The translations under genes and the position numbers were made by a program. Below the pieces are notes generated by a model, which was not told the DNA's origin, ran no database searches, and saw only the letters and a list, made by a program, of their open reading frames with translations. Below are positions 1-9,385 of a DNA stretch of 41,674 nt, piece after piece. This DNA is from Pollutimonas bauzanensis (GTDB taxonomy: Bacteria; Pseudomonadota; Gammaproteobacteria; Burkholderiales; Burkholderiaceae_B), in the NCBI RefSeq assembly GCF_900129885.1, contig NZ_FQXE01000024.1:1-41674 (forward strand), in the 5' to 3' direction. The first letter of the stretch is position 1, and each line of letters begins with the position of its first letter.

Positions 1-1
1 C

Positions 2-1192
<1,191 letters not shown>

Positions 1193-1205
1193 CATTGCTA
1201 GCGCG

Positions 1206-1229
1206 GGCGGGGGCGGCGTTGCCCCTGCC
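1206..1229 (+). promoter_or_regulatory. Hairpin between tuf and rpsJ
   Basis: GGCGGGGGC (1206-1214) pairs with GCCCCTGCC (1221-1229), with one G-U pair and a 6-base loop. Only a poor T-run follows. It could be a weak terminator or attenuator that lowers rpsJ expression relative to tuf, or an RNA-end stabiliser. Its function is inferred. Confidence 0.35.
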
Positions 1230-1252
1230 TTATTCGTTCTTTAGGAATTCCC

Positions 1253-1564
1253 ATGAAAAACCAGAAAATCCGCATCCGTTTAAAAGCGTTTGACTACAAG
1301 CTGATCGATCAATCGGCCGCCGAAATCGTTGAAACGGCCAAGCGCACGGGCGCGGTAGTGCGTGGTCCAGTACCTCTGCCTACGCGCATTCGCCGCTATG
1401 ACGTGTTGCGTTCGCCGCACGTCAACAAGACGTCGCGCGACCAGTTCGAAATGCGTACGCACCAACGTCTCATGGACATCGTGGATCCAACAGACAAGAC
1501 CGTTGACGCCCTGATGCGCCTGGACCTGCCCGCAGGTGTAGACGTCGAAATCGCTTTGCAGTAA
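1253..1564 (+). CDS. rpsJ: 30S ribosomal protein S10 (NusE)
   Basis: S10 is a 30S head protein that also acts as NusE in antitermination complexes. The 103-residue product is normal in length and alignable throughout, from the opening [15 protein letters not shown] to the VDVEIALQ tail. AGGA precedes the ATG by a normal distance. In most bacteria rpsJ is the first gene of the S10 operon and rplC follows at once. Here a strong terminator follows 30 bases after the stop, and rplC is about 7.8 kb away, so rpsJ appears to be transcribed with tuf and separately from the rest of the cluster. Confidence 0.99.
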   Translation: MKNQKIRIRLKAFDYKLIDQSAAEIVETAKRTGAVVRGPVPLPTRIRRYDVLRSPHVNKTSRDQFEMRTHQRLMDIVDPTDKTVDALMRLDLPAGVDVEIALQ

Positions 1565-1594
1565 GCTGTATCCAGCGCCTGTGGCGCAATGTGT

Positions 1595-1628
1595 AAAAAA
1601 CGCCATGCTTGAACGCATGGCGTTTTTT
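1595..1628 (+). terminator. Intrinsic terminator after rpsJ, probably bidirectional
   Basis: CGCCATGC (1601-1608) pairs perfectly with GCATGGCG (1615-1622) around a 6-base loop. The stem is flanked by six A upstream and eight T downstream, so A-T pairing can extend it and it could work on either strand. It closes the tuf-rpsJ unit. Confidence 0.9.
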
Positions 1629-1687
1629 TTGCCGCCGCGCGGTGGATGGCGCTGCCGCATGTAATCGTGTCCCAAGGAGCCCGTTCA

Positions 1688-3712
1688 ATGATGAAACTCC
1701 GCGTTCTCCTTGGCATCGCCGCGCTTGCCCTGGCAAGCTTGTCGCTGCCGCAGGCCGGCGCCCAGGAGGCTCCCGGGCAGGCGGCGCCCTGCAACGGCGG
1801 CCAGGCCGTCAAGCTCGCCGATCAAACCTGGGAAAGCGCCAGTTTTACCACGCAGGTCATCCGCAAGCTCCTGTCCGGCGGCTACGGGTGCCGGACCGAG
1901 ATCGTGCCTGGCACCCCCGCGGCCATTGAGTCGGCATTGGCGCAGAATGATCTGCAGATTATCGCGGAGCAATGGTCGGGCCGGTCGCCGATCATCGAAA
2001 AGGCGGTTGCCGCGGGCACGGTGCGGGTGGTGGGCGACACCCTGGAGGGCGGGGCCGAGCAAGGCTGGTACGTGCCCGACTACCTGGTCCACGGCGATGC
2101 GAAGCGCGGCATCGAGCCGCTGGCGCCGGGCCTGGATGCCTGGCAGGACCTGCCCAGATACAAGTCCCTGTTCACCGACCCCGAAGAGCCCGGCAAGGGC
2201 CGCTTCCTGAATTGCCCCACCGGCTGGGTCTGCGAGAAAACCAACAGCCGCCTGCTGGCCCTGCACGGCCTGGAAAAGGATTACACCAATTTCCGCGCCG
2301 GCACCGGCGCGGCGCTGGACGCGGCCATCAGCTCGGCCTACGACCAGGGCAAGCCCATATTGTTCTACTACTGGCAACCCGCGGGCCTGATGGCCAAGTA
2401 CAAATTTCACAAGATACAGCAGGGGCCGTTCAACAAGGCCTGCTGGGACACCATCGTCAGCGGCCAGGGCCAGCCATGCCCATCGGACTTCCTGGCGGCG
2501 CACCTGGGAGTGGCGGTTTCGCAAGCCTTCGCCCGGCAGAACCCCGAACTGATCGCCTTCTTCGAGCGCCTGAAGTTTCAGCCCCCGCTGCTGAACCGCA
2601 TGATACTGCTGATGACGGAGCAGCGGCTGTCGGGCGAGGCCATCGCCACGCAATTCCTGCGCGAGCACCCCGAGGTCTGGCATGAATGGCTGCCCGCCGC
2701 GGCTGCCGCGCGCATGGATGCCGGGCTGGGCCTTTCCGCAACACCGGCCCGCGCCGCGCCGGCGGCCGGGCTTGCCGGCTCCGGGAAAGCGCCGGAGGAT
2801 GCGCGGCCTGCGCCGGACACCGCGGCGGACCTGCCGGGCCATTGGATATTCCCGCGGTGGTCGGGCGCCGAATTCGTCAACAGGCAATTGATGGGCGTGG
2901 TCCAGGCCTATGGCAGCACCTTCCGCGGGCTCAGCGACTTCATGCTGACGGCGGTGCTGCTGCCGGTCGAGCGCACGATGCAGGCGATACCGCCGTGGGT
3001 CTTTCTGGCCCTGGTGGCGGTATTGTCGTGGCACGCCACGCGCAAGGTCGCCGCCACCGTCCTGTATGTGCTGTGCCTGTATGCCATCGGGGCGGCAGGC
3101 TTGTGGGACAAGCTGATCCAGACCTTTTCCCTGGTGCTGGTGTCGACCGCGATATCGATAGTCATCGGCGTGCCGGCGGGCATAATCGCCGCCCGCGGCC
3201 GCATCCTGCGCCGCCTGCTGACCCCGGTCCTGGACGTGATGCAGACGCTGCCCAGCTTTGTATACCTGATACCCGTGCTCATGCTGTTTGGCCTGGGCAA
3301 GGTGCCGGCGCTGTTCGCCACCGTGATATACGCTGTGCCTCCCCTTATCCGCCTGACGATACTCGGCCTGCGCCAGGTCGATCCGAATGTCATGGAAGCC
3401 GCGCAGGCTTTTGGCGTGACCCGCTGGCAGATGCTGACCAGGGTCACCTTGCCGCTGGCGCGCCCCAGCATCATGGCGGGCATCAACCAGACCACCATGA
3501 TGGCGCTGTCCATGGTGGTGGTGGCGTCGATGATAGGCGCGAGAGGGCTGGGCGAGGACGTGCTGGCGGGCATCCAGACACTGGACGTGGGCCGCGGCCT
3601 GCAGGCCGGCGTGGCGATCGTGATCCTGGCCATAGTCATAGACCGCATCACGCAGGCTTATGGCCGGCCGCGCCGCAGGCAGCGCGCGCTGCCGGGCCAG
3701 GAGGAGCTGTAA
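1688..3712 (+). CDS. Glycine betaine/choline-type ABC transporter, fused binding protein and permease
   Basis: This is an importer subunit for a quaternary-amine osmolyte (glycine betaine, proline betaine or choline). It joins a ProX/OpuAC-like periplasmic binding domain (about residues 30-330) to a ProW-like permease (about 400-660) through an Ala/Pro-rich linker. The ATG at 1688 is chosen because AAGGAG lies 8 bases upstream and it gives a clean signal peptide ([19 protein letters not shown], ending near QAGAQ). An upstream in-frame ATG at 1646 has no Shine-Dalgarno sequence. The permease carries the ABC coupling loop [11 protein letters not shown]...LP. Aromatic stretches such as [15 protein letters not shown] suit the family's cation-binding cage. 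The stop overlaps the ATPase start by one base. The exact substrate cannot be set from sequence. Confidence 0.88.
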   Translation: MMKLRVLLGIAALALASLSLPQAGAQEAPGQAAPCNGGQAVKLADQTWESASFTTQVIRKLLSGGYGCRTEIVPGTPAAIESALAQNDLQIIAEQWSGRSPIIEKAVAAGTVRVVGDTLEGGAEQGWYVPDYLVHGDAKRGIEPLAPGLDAWQDLPRYKSLFTDPEEPGKGRFLNCPTGWVCEKTNSRLLALHGLEKDYTNFRAGTGAALDAAISSAYDQGKPILFYYWQPAGLMAKYKFHKIQQGPFNKACWDTIVSGQGQPCPSDFLAAHLGVAVSQAFARQNPELIAFFERLKFQPPLLNRMILLMTEQRLSGEAIATQFLREHPEVWHEWLPAAAAARMDAGLGLSATPARAAPAAGLAGSGKAPEDARPAPDTAADLPGHWIFPRWSGAEFVNRQLMGVVQAYGSTFRGLSDFMLTAVLLPVERTMQAIPPWVFLALVAVLSWHATRKVAATVLYVLCLYAIGAAGLWDKLIQTFSLVLVSTAISIVIGVPAGIIAARGRILRRLLTPVLDVMQTLPSFVYLIPVLMLFGLGKVPALFATVIYAVPPLIRLTILGLRQVDPNVMEAAQAFGVTRWQMLTRVTLPLARPSIMAGINQTTMMALSMVVVASMIGARGLGEDVLAGIQTLDVGRGLQAGVAIVILAIVIDRITQAYGRPRRRQRALPGQEEL

Positions 3713-4533
3713 TGCCGGAAATGAAAATCGAGATCCGCGATGTGTACAAAGTATTCGGACGGCAGCAGGAGCGGGCGCTGGAACTGCTGCGCAAGGGCGC
3801 CGACAAGGCCGCCGTGCAGGCGCAAACCCGGTGCACGGTGGGGCTGGCGGGCGTCAGCGCCAGCATTCCCGCCGGGCAGATATCCTGCGTCATGGGCTTG
3901 TCCGGATCGGGCAAGTCCACGCTGGTGCGCCACCTGAACCGGCTGATAGACCCTTCGGCCGGCCAGATCCTGGTCGATGGCCGCAATATCCTGGAGCTCG
4001 GCATGCCGGAGTTGCGCGAGTTGCGGCGGCATCGCATCAGCATGGTCTTTCAAAGCTTCGGGCTGCTGCCGCATATCAATGTCATCGACAACGTGGCTTT
4101 CGGCCTGTATGTGCGCGGCGAGAAGAAGCGCCAGGCCAGGCAGACGGCGATGAAATGGCTGGAACGGGTGGGCCTGTCCGAGTACGCGGGAAACTATCCG
4201 GACGAACTGTCCGGCGGCATGCGGCAGCGGGTGGGTCTGGCCCGGGCGCTGGCCATCGATGCCGAGGTATTGCTGATGGACGAGGCCTTCTCGGCGCTGG
4301 ACCCTTTGATACGCTATGACATGCAGGACCAGCTGCTCGCCCTGCAGCAGCGTCTGCACAAGACCATAGTCTTTGTCACCCACGATATCGATGAAGCCCT
4401 GCGCCTTGGGCAGCACATCGTGATCCTGCGCGACGGCAAGGTGGAGCAGGCGGGAACGCCGGACGATATCAGGAACCATCCCGCCAATGAATATGTGGAG
4501 CGATTCGTTGTGCGGCGGCAGGCTGCGAGCTAG
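3712..4533 (+). CDS. proV: Glycine betaine/choline-type ABC transporter ATP-binding protein
   Basis: This is the ATPase that powers the fused binding-protein/permease encoded just upstream. It has Walker A GLSGSGKST (62-70), Q-loop Q114, signature LSGGM (166-170), Walker B VLLMDE (186-191) and H-loop His224. The TAATG junction makes the two genes overlap by one base, with GAGGAG at 3701-3706 as ribosome-binding site, so translation is coupled. At 273 residues it is much shorter than E. coli ProV (about 400) and lacks the C-terminal CBS domains that sense ionic strength in OpuA-type systems. Gating by osmolarity may therefore be absent or arise elsewhere. Confidence 0.9.
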   Translation: MPEMKIEIRDVYKVFGRQQERALELLRKGADKAAVQAQTRCTVGLAGVSASIPAGQISCVMGLSGSGKSTLVRHLNRLIDPSAGQILVDGRNILELGMPELRELRRHRISMVFQSFGLLPHINVIDNVAFGLYVRGEKKRQARQTAMKWLERVGLSEYAGNYPDELSGGMRQRVGLARALAIDAEVLLMDEAFSALDPLIRYDMQDQLLALQQRLHKTIVFVTHDIDEALRLGQHIVILRDGKVEQAGTPDDIRNHPANEYVERFVVRRQAAS

Positions 4534-4564
4534 GGTTTACCGCAGCGAATGTAGCACTTGGCTA

Positions 4565-4594
4565 TTACCCTGGATTCCGCCCGGCCCGCATAAT
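4565..4594 (+). promoter_or_regulatory. Candidate promoter of the glyoxalase gene
   Basis: CATAAT (4589-4594) is a good -10 box. TTACCC (4565-4570), 18 bases upstream, is a poor -35. Transcription would start near 4601, downstream of an alternative ATG at 4594, which supports the GTG start at 4627. Confidence 0.3.
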
Positions 4595-4626
4595 TGCCAG
4601 GTCGGCAAAGAAAAAAGGAGTCAGGA

Positions 4627-5022
4627 GTGGCAAAGCTCATACACACCATGATCCGGGTACAGGACCTGCGGCGATCCATCGATTTCTACAAGACGGCCTT
4701 CAAATTCGAAGAAACGCACAGGCTTGATTTTCCATCTTTCACGCTGGTCTATCTCGGCAATCACGAGAGCCAGGCTGAAATAGAACTCACCTTCAACAAA
4801 GACAGAAAGGAGCCGTATGCGCATGGCGACGCCTATGGCCATGTGGCATTCGCCGTCCCGGATCTGCCTCAGGCCCATGCCGATATGACCGAAGCGGGCT
4901 ATCGTCCCGCAGCCATAAAACAGCTCAGCCGCGACGGCGCGGCGCTGGCGGCTTTCTTTTTCATAGAGGACCCGGATGGTTACAAAATAGAAGTCTTGCA
5001 AAAGGCGGGACATTACCAATAA
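4627..5022 (+). CDS. gloA: Lactoylglutathione lyase (glyoxalase I)
   Basis: This VOC-fold enzyme converts the methylglyoxal-glutathione hemithioacetal to S-lactoylglutathione. The four metal ligands of E. coli-type GloA can be matched: His6, Glu53, His72 (in YGHVAFAV) and Glu122 (in DPDGYKIEV). The GTG at 4627 is preferred because AGGAG (4616-4620) lies 6 bases upstream and it gives the family-typical opening AKLIHTMIRV. An ATG at 4594 has no ribosome-binding site. The product is 131 residues, normal for the family. It has its own candidate promoter and no clear functional link to the transporter genes upstream. Confidence 0.88.
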   Translation: MAKLIHTMIRVQDLRRSIDFYKTAFKFEETHRLDFPSFTLVYLGNHESQAEIELTFNKDRKEPYAHGDAYGHVAFAVPDLPQAHADMTEAGYRPAAIKQLSRDGAALAAFFFIEDPDGYKIEVLQKAGHYQ

Positions 5023-5079
5023 AGTCAATAAAGCCAATAAAGAGCGGGACAGCTCGATGGCGATCTCAGGAGACAAGCG

Positions 5080-5673
5080 ATGAAAAAACTTTTCGATTCG
5101 ACTGTTGAGCCTCAAGGGCGGGTGCCGCGGCCGGGATCGCGCCGCAGGTTCTTGAAGGCGGGCGTGGTCTTGACGGGCACGCTGGCCGGCGGCTCGATAC
5201 TGGCGGCCTTCGCGCCGTCCCGCAGCTGGGCCCTGGAGGCGAAGGCGCTCGACAAGAGGCAGGCGGAAGCTCTGCTGATCGTGGCGAAGCGGCTGTACCC
5301 GCACCAGAGCCTGCCCGACGCCGTTTATGCGCTGCTGGTCAAGGATATCGATGCGGCCTGTAGCGATGCCGGCGTCCGCAAGATGGTGGAGGCCGGCGTC
5401 GACGCCCTGGACGAGAAGGCCGGAGGAAACTGGGCCGCGGCGCCGCAAGCGCGCCAGCTTGCCGTGCTGCGGGAGATGCAGGCCGACCCGTTCTTCCAGA
5501 AGGTCCGCGGGCAGTGCATTACGTCGATCTACGATAACCAGATGGCCTACAAGCACTTCGGCTATGAAGGGGAGATCTGGTCAAAAGGGGGATATATCAA
5601 GCGCGGGTTCGACGACCTGACCTGGTTGCCCGATCCGCCCGAGTCGGCCAGCCCACCGCCATATGCGGCTTGA
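5080..5673 (+). CDS. Tat-exported small subunit of a GMC-type dehydrogenase (gluconate 2-dehydrogenase subunit 3-like)
   Basis: This small partner is typical of membrane-bound gluconate/sorbitol-type dehydrogenases, which usually consist of a flavoprotein, a small Tat protein and a cytochrome c. The N-terminus has a twin-arginine motif SRRRFLK (20-26), then a hydrophobic core (AGVVLTGTLAGGSILAAF) and a likely cut near SWA-LEA. These proteins commonly carry the partner flavoprotein through the Tat pathway, and the next gene, encoding that flavoprotein, has no signal peptide. AGGAG (5068-5072) lies 7 bases before the ATG. The natural substrate is not evident. Confidence 0.83.
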   Translation: MKKLFDSTVEPQGRVPRPGSRRRFLKAGVVLTGTLAGGSILAAFAPSRSWALEAKALDKRQAEALLIVAKRLYPHQSLPDAVYALLVKDIDAACSDAGVRKMVEAGVDALDEKAGGNWAAAPQARQLAVLREMQADPFFQKVRGQCITSIYDNQMAYKHFGYEGEIWSKGGYIKRGFDDLTWLPDPPESASPPPYAA

Positions 5674-5716
5674 ATGCGGCGCTGGCGCGCCTGTTATCCA
5701 TTGAATCCATTTCATG

Positions 5717-5743
5717 GCGCCCGGCGGGATGCATGCCGGGCGC
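5717..5743 (+). promoter_or_regulatory. Intergenic hairpin just before the flavoprotein ribosome-binding site
   Basis: GCGCCCGGC (5717-5725) pairs perfectly with GCCGGGCGC (5735-5743) around a 9-base loop. The stem ends one base before the AAGGAGG of the next gene, and no T-run follows. It may stabilise the message or set the ratio of the two subunits. Confidence 0.45.
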
Positions 5744-5755
5744 AAAGGAGGCAGC

Positions 5756-7324
5756 ATGGCTAAGTACGACGATAAAGACGATAGCGTGGTGGTCATCATA
5801 GGCTCCGGCGCCGGTGGCGGGACCCTGGCAAACGAACTGTGCCAGAAAGGCGTCAAGGTCGTCATTCTGGAGGCCGGGGGGCGGGAAAGCCCCGCCAGCT
5901 TTATCCAGGACGAATGGAAGTCATTTGGCCAGCTGGCCTGGCTGGACAAACGCACGACATCCGGATCCTGGCGCATTGCCCGGGATTTCCCCAACCTGCC
6001 CGCCTGGATCTGCAAGACCGTGGGCGGCACGACGACCCACTGGGCCGGCGCCTCTTTGCGTTTCCAGGCGCATGAGTTCGAGGCCAGGACGGCCTACGGC
6101 GACATCAAGGGAAGCAATCTTCTGGATTGGCCCATAAGCCTGGCCGAGATGGAGCCCTATTACGCCCGCGCCGAAGACAAGATGAGCGTGACGCGCAGCA
6201 ATGGCATTCCCGGTTTGCCGGGCAACAACAACTTCAAGATTTTGTACAGCGGGGCAACCCGGCTGGGCTACAAGGAAGTCAGCACCGGGCATATGGCCAT
6301 CAACAGCATCGCCCGCGATGGCCGGGCGCCCTGTATCCAGCAGGGTTTCTGCTTTCAGGGCTGCAAGGCGGCGGCGAAATGGTCGACCTTGTATACCGAG
6401 ATTCCCAAGGCCGAGGCCAGCGGCAAGCTTGATCTGCGCACCCAATGCCATGTTGCGCGCATCGAACATGACCAGGGCGGCAAGGCGACGGCGGTGGTCT
6501 ATTTCGACCGTGATGGAAAAGAGCAGCGCCAGGCGGCGCGGGTGGTTTGCGTCGCCGGGAATTCGATCGAAACGCCGCGCCTGTTGCTGCTGTCTGAATC
6601 AGCCAGGTTCAAGGACGGGCTGGCCAACAGCTCGGGACAGGTCGGGCGCAACTATATGCGCCATACAACGGGATCGGTATATGCCGTTTTCGATAAGCCG
6701 GTGCATATGTACCGGGGGACGACCATGGCCGGCATTGTCCAGGACGAGGCGCGGCACGATCCGGCGCGCGGTTTTGCGGGGGGCTACGAGCTGGAAACCA
6801 TCAGCCTCGGCTTGCCGTTCTATGCCGCTTTCTTCGACCCGGGCGCTTGGGGCGGCGATTTCGCCTCCTATATGGATGATTACGTCAAGACGGCGGGCTT
6901 GTGGATAGTGGGCGAAGACCTGCCGCAGGAAACCAACCGGATTACGCTGAACCACGCCGTCAAGGATCAGTTCGGCTTGCCTGTGCCCAATGTCCACTAC
7001 GACGACCATCCCAACGATGCCGCCATGCGCGATCACGCATTCAAGCAAAGCTCGGCAATATATGAGGCGGCCGGCGCGGTTCGCACATTCCACACGCCGC
7101 CTTATCCCTCGACCCATAATCTGGGCACATGCCGCATGAGCCGGAAGGCCGACGACGGGGTATGCGACAAGCATGGCCGCGCGCACGATGTGCCGAATCT
7201 ATTCATTTCGGATGGCAGCCAGTTCACTACGAGCGCGACGGAAAACCCGACCCTGACCATTGTTTCGCTGGCGATCCGGCAGGCCGAATATATAGCGGGC
7301 AGCATGTCGCGCAAGGAGCTGTAG
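5756..7324 (+). CDS. GMC-family FAD-dependent dehydrogenase, large subunit
   Basis: This is the flavoprotein of a gluconate 2-dehydrogenase-like periplasmic oxidoreductase. The FAD-binding motif GSGAGG is at residues 16-21 after the opening beta strand. The C-terminal GMC domain is present, with STHNLGTCRM and the final ENPTLTI segment that supply the family's His/Asn active-site pair. The ATG at 5756 is preferred over one at 5714 because AAGGAGG (5745-5751) sits just before it. The product is 522 residues, normal for the family. It lacks a signal sequence and probably travels with its Tat-tagged partner encoded upstream. No cytochrome c subunit gene follows, so the electron acceptor is unknown. 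Confidence 0.88.
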   Translation: MAKYDDKDDSVVVIIGSGAGGGTLANELCQKGVKVVILEAGGRESPASFIQDEWKSFGQLAWLDKRTTSGSWRIARDFPNLPAWICKTVGGTTTHWAGASLRFQAHEFEARTAYGDIKGSNLLDWPISLAEMEPYYARAEDKMSVTRSNGIPGLPGNNNFKILYSGATRLGYKEVSTGHMAINSIARDGRAPCIQQGFCFQGCKAAAKWSTLYTEIPKAEASGKLDLRTQCHVARIEHDQGGKATAVVYFDRDGKEQRQAARVVCVAGNSIETPRLLLLSESARFKDGLANSSGQVGRNYMRHTTGSVYAVFDKPVHMYRGTTMAGIVQDEARHDPARGFAGGYELETISLGLPFYAAFFDPGAWGGDFASYMDDYVKTAGLWIVGEDLPQETNRITLNHAVKDQFGLPVPNVHYDDHPNDAAMRDHAFKQSSAIYEAAGAVRTFHTPPYPSTHNLGTCRMSRKADDGVCDKHGRAHDVPNLFISDGSQFTTSATENPTLTIVSLAIRQAEYIAGSMSRKEL

Positions 7325-7349
7325 GTCCTTCATTCTTTCCGGAGGCAAT

Positions 7350-7721
7350 ATGTGCCATATCTATTCCCACACCGATCCCATCTCGTACGAATGCCGGAGC
7401 CGATCGGTGCGCATCTCCAAAGTGGTCACCAGCATCAAGCTGGAAAATCTATTCTGGGACACGCTGTCGCAGCTCGCCCACGACGAGGGAGTGACGACCA
7501 ACCAGCTTATCGCAAAGCTGTACGACGAGGTCTACGCCTGCCGCAACGAGGTCACCAACTTCGCGTCTTTTCTCCGGGTGACCTGCATGCGATACCTCGA
7601 GGCCAAGGGGCAATCCATGCGGGATGCCAGGCATGTCTTGAGCAAAACCGGACAGCAGGCCTGCGCGGCCGCGCCTTCCGCGGGCAAGCTTGCGCTGCAC
7701 GGCGAAAATCATGTCGAATAG
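7350..7721 (+). CDS. Ribbon-helix-helix domain protein (RHH_4-like)
   Basis: This 123-residue protein has a compact RHH_4-type domain (about residues 18-84): a beta strand (RSVRISKVVTSIKLE), a helix starting FWDTLSQLAHDEG, then QLIAKLYDEVY and NFASFLRVTCMRYL. Such proteins are thought to bind DNA as dimers, but their targets are largely unknown. GGAGG (7341-7345) lies 4 bases before the ATG and only 25 bases separate it from the dehydrogenase gene, so it may be co-transcribed and could regulate that unit. Its last 13 bases overlap the 3' end of the convergent guaD. The N-terminus is unusually cysteine-rich (Cys2, Cys15). Confidence 0.75.
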   Translation: MCHIYSHTDPISYECRSRSVRISKVVTSIKLENLFWDTLSQLAHDEGVTTNQLIAKLYDEVYACRNEVTNFASFLRVTCMRYLEAKGQSMRDARHVLSKTGQQACAAAPSAGKLALHGENHVE

Positions 7722-9022
7722 GCCAATTCGCCGGCGACGTAAACCGCTTTCGTCGCCCTGTCGTCGCCCATGGTCATTTGCACGAACAGGGCTTCTTCGA
7801 TGTTCTGGCAATGCTCCATGCGAAAGGCGATGAGGGGGGTGGACTTGAGGTCCAGCACCAGCAGATCCGCCTCCATGCCCGGCGCGATGCTGCCTATCCT
7901 GTCTTCGAGGTACAGGGCCTGGGCGGCGCCCCGGGTCGCCAGGTAGAAGGCTTTGGCCGGCGACAGCGAATAGTGGCCCAGCTGCCCTATCTTGTAGGCC
8001 GCGCCCATGGTCTGCAGCATCGACAGGCTGGTCCCCGCGCCGACATCGGTGGCCAGGCCCAGCCGCAGGGGCTGGGCCGGATCTTTGGCGCGGGAAAAAT
8101 CGAACAGGCCGCTGCCAAGAAAGCTGTTCGAGGTCGGGCAATGCGACACGGCCGAGCCGCTTTCGGCCAGGTGCCGCCATTCCGCTTCCTCCAGATGGAT
8201 GGCGTGGCCGAAAATGGCGCGCGGCCCGGTCAGGCCATAATGGGCATAGACGTCCAGGTAATTGCGCTGGCCCGGATACAGGCTTTTCACCCAGGCCAGT
8301 TCATGCTTGTTCTCGGCAATATGGGTCTGCATATAGGCTTCGGGGTAGCGCTTCCATAGCGCAGCCGCGGCCTCCAGCTGCTGCGGCGAGCAGGAAGGCG
8401 CGAAGCGCGGCGTGATGGCGTAGGACAGGCGCCCGCGCCCATGCCAGCGCCGGATCAGCGCTTCGGAATCATCGTATCCCGACTGCGCCGTGTCGGTCAG
8501 CGCCGCCGGCGCGTTGCGATCCATCAGCACCTTGCCCGCGATCATGCGCAGGCGGCGCCTGCCGGCGGCCTCGAAGAACGCATCGACCGATTGCGGGTGC
8601 ACGGTGCAGTAGACCGCCGCGGTGGTGGTGCCGGCGCGCAGGCATTCGCCGAGGAAGAAATCCGCCACCGATGCGGCGTGGCCGGCATCGGCGAATTGCT
8701 GTTCGGTAACGAAGGTGTACTGATTCAGCCAGTCGATAAGCTGCTTGCCGTAGGCGCCTATCATTTGCGTCTGCGGATAGTGCACATGGGTATCGATAAA
8801 CCCGGGCAGGATCAGCGCGTCCGCGTAATGATCGACTTCATGGCCGCGCAGTTGGCCGCGATTGGCCTGGAAGTCCCCGGCGGCGGCGATTACGCCATTT
8901 TCGATCAGGATGAGGCCGTCCGGCTCGTAATGCAGCGCGGTCGTGTCGCCGGTGAGGAAGGGGTCGTCGACGAAGGTCAGATAGGGGCCGCGTATGGCTT
9001 TCAAAGAGGCATTGTCCGCCAT
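7709..9022 (-). CDS. guaD: Guanine deaminase
   Basis: This zinc amidohydrolase converts guanine to xanthine in purine salvage or breakdown. The 437-residue product carries the metal and active-site motifs of the family: PGFIDTHVH (HxH at 79/81), THIAENKHE, FGHAIHL, the guanine-recognition segment CPTSNSFLGSGLF and the Asp in GLATDVGAGTS. It is the only gene on the minus strand within the block that splits the S10 cluster. Its 3' end overlaps the RHH gene by 13 bases and its 5' end faces the rplC upstream region. No other purine genes are adjacent, so function rests on sequence alone. Confidence 0.93.
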   Translation of the reverse strand: MADNASLKAIRGPYLTFVDDPFLTGDTTALHYEPDGLILIENGVIAAAGDFQANRGQLRGHEVDHYADALILPGFIDTHVHYPQTQMIGAYGKQLIDWLNQYTFVTEQQFADAGHAASVADFFLGECLRAGTTTAAVYCTVHPQSVDAFFEAAGRRRLRMIAGKVLMDRNAPAALTDTAQSGYDDSEALIRRWHGRGRLSYAITPRFAPSCSPQQLEAAAALWKRYPEAYMQTHIAENKHELAWVKSLYPGQRNYLDVYAHYGLTGPRAIFGHAIHLEEAEWRHLAESGSAVSHCPTSNSFLGSGLFDFSRAKDPAQPLRLGLATDVGAGTSLSMLQTMGAAYKIGQLGHYSLSPAKAFYLATRGAAQALYLEDRIGSIAPGMEADLLVLDLKSTPLIAFRMEHCQNIEEALFVQMTMGDDRATKAVYVAGELAYST

Positions 9023-9226
9023 GTAGGGATTCTCTTGGTGAGGTGGGCTGCGGCCGCGTCGGGATGTGGAGCCGGCGCAAGCATCATAGAGGAATCATAA
9101 AGGAAGTCGGCCAGAGCGGGTAGGCAGTCTGCGCCTTGCCGGCTTCGATTCGAGCCCGGCCTGGCGGCCCTATGGCCGTCCCGCCGCGGGTGCGACTGTT
9201 GCTTTCGCGCCCTGCGGGATCCCTTT

Positions 9227-9242
9227 ACGGGTATCTACCCGT
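9227..9242. promoter_or_regulatory. Inverted repeat upstream of rplC
   Basis: ACGGGTA-TC-TACCCGT is a perfect 7-base dyad with a 2-base spacer, placed just upstream of the candidate -35 of the ribosomal-protein promoter. It could be an operator for an activator or for guaD control. No known regulator is recognised. Confidence 0.4.
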
Positions 9243-9250
9243 TCCCCGAC

Positions 9251-9280
9251 TTGCTTAGGCACCCGTAGATATGCTAAAGT
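9251..9280 (+). promoter_or_regulatory. Candidate promoter of the rplC-rpsQ operon
   Basis: TTGCTT (9251-9256) and TAAAGT (9275-9280) are separated by 18 bases, a fair sigma-70 pair. A promoter is expected here because rpsJ is terminated 7.6 kb upstream and the gene before rplC points the other way. Confidence 0.45.
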
Positions 9281-9385
9281 GCTACGCTTGACCAAAAAAG
9301 TTTTGGATTCAAAAAAATCGTGTATGCAGAGGGCTTGCATACGGTAATTAGCCCCGACCAATCGCAGTCGGGAATGGAGAAAACG

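Larger units (their letters stand above)
9023..9385. other. Divergent intergenic region between guaD and rplC
   Basis: These 363 bases hold no convincing gene. They separate the divergent guaD and rplC starts, so they should contain both promoters. Visible elements are a 16-base inverted repeat (9227-9242) and a candidate promoter pointing to rplC (9251-9280). An A/T-rich stretch with short A and T runs follows at about 9294-9318. The untranslated leader before rplC would be about 100 bases, long enough for L4-style feedback control, but I cannot recognise the E. coli S10 leader fold in it. Confidence 0.6.

Noticed and set aside
2686-3711. Long N-terminal extension of the proV frame
   Set aside because: This part lies in the wrong frame over the permease gene. 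The ProV family start with a strong ribosome-binding site is at 3712.
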